Part shown: positions 5,533-5,956 of the stretch, piece after piece
How the letters are laid out: each line of letters begins with the position of its first letter
Numbering within the stretch: position 1 is the first letter of the stretch
Assembly: GCA_947470165.1 (NCBI GenBank)
Contig: CANISN010000110.1
Coordinates: forward strand, 1-5,956
Direction: 5' to 3'
DNA: 5,956 nt
Source of the DNA: Burkholderiaceae bacterium
GTDB taxonomy: Bacteria > Pseudomonadota > Gammaproteobacteria > Burkholderiales > Burkholderiaceae
Notes under the pieces: model-generated
Seen by the model: the letters and a program-made list of their open reading frames with translations, nothing else
Database searches by the model: none
What the model was told of the DNA's origin: nothing
Translations under genes and position numbers: made by a program

Positions 5533-5956
5533 TTAGTCTTCGGTAGCCAAATGCAGGTGAAGCTGCGAGTGGGCAAAATCACTTGAATCACGTTGCCGAT
5601 CAGCCTTAGCCTCCGAGGTGTTACGAGCCGCCTCTAATGCATCTAAGTAGGAGTCATTAATATCGCCTGTGACATAGTGACCATCGAAACAAGACGCTTC
5701 AAAATGCTGGATATTGGGGTTGATATCCTTAACGGCCTGTTTCATATCCTCAACACTTTGATAAATGAGCTGGTCTGCACCGATCAAATTATTAATCTCA
5801 TCATCAGTTCGGCCATAAGCAACTAACTCACTTCGTGTTGGCATATCGATACCATATACATTCGGAAAGCGAACAGGAGGCGCTGCAGAGGCAAAAATGA
5901 CTTTCTTAGCGCCAGACTCACGAGCCATCTGCACAATCTCAAATGAGGTTGTGCCA
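5533..5956 (-). CDS. purF: PurF, amidophosphoribosyltransferase, C-terminal part only
   Basis: C-terminal 141 codons or so of the first committed enzyme of purine synthesis, which makes 5-phosphoribosylamine from PRPP and glutamine. The frame is open to the window edge, so the glutaminase domain and most of the phosphoribosyltransferase domain lie outside. The visible part begins GTTSFEIVQMARESGAKKV, the end of the PRPP-binding loop, followed by FASAAPPVRFPNVYGIDMPT, the conserved YGIDMP segment, then the helical ELVAYGRTDDEINNLIGAD and FEASCFDGHYVTGDI. These agree with known PurF C-termini such as that of E. coli. An apparent GTG at 5934 is internal, not the start. It is followed by metZ, probably in the same transcript. 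Confidence 0.95.
   Translation of the reverse strand, partial: GTTSFEIVQMARESGAKKVIFASAAPPVRFPNVYGIDMPTRSELVAYGRTDDEINNLIGADQLIYQSVEDMKQAVKDINPNIQHFEASCFDGHYVTGDINDSYLDALEAARNTSEAKADRQRDSSDFAHSQLHLHLATED

Overview
The window looks like the chromosome of a betaproteobacterium, most like a small freshwater Burkholderiaceae such as Polynucleobacter. This rests on gene content (purF followed by metZ, a sox gene, a Tat-exported HiPIP) and a moderately low GC content judged by eye. The genus is an inference; no search was run. Coding density is high. I see no rRNA, tRNA, insertion sequence, CRISPR array or phage remnant.

Left part (1-1300, minus strand): a metalloregulator-type ArsR repressor gene is followed after 35 bp by soxC, the molybdenum subunit of the Sox sulfite dehydrogenase (sulfane dehydrogenase). 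soxC leaves the window at base 1, so its C-terminus, and any soxD or other sox genes after it, are not visible.

Centre-left (1256-3105): the ArsR gene and modBC (molybdate ABC permease and ATPase) diverge from a short control region. That region holds a perfect 7+7 bp inverted repeat and promoter-like boxes. No modA precedes modB and none follows modC here. A molybdate importer thus sits head to head with a molybdoenzyme gene, with a probable thiol- or metal-sensing repressor site between them.

Centre (3106-3633): an AT-rich gap leads to a small Tat-exported high-potential iron-sulfur protein, a periplasmic electron carrier. It ends at a strong hairpin with a C(UUCG)G tetraloop, which probably also serves the convergent operon.

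Right part (3631-5956, minus strand): purF (3' end only), metZ (O-succinylhomoserine sulfhydrylase) and a class I SAM-dependent methyltransferase run in one direction. The methyltransferase ATG directly follows the metZ stop codon.

Putting it together: the left and centre genes suit periplasmic oxidation of reduced sulfur with its molybdenum supply and possibly its electron acceptor. The right part is sulfur assimilation into homocysteine plus purine synthesis. Most families are familiar. The most interesting part is the shared control region coupling molybdate uptake to sulfite dehydrogenase.
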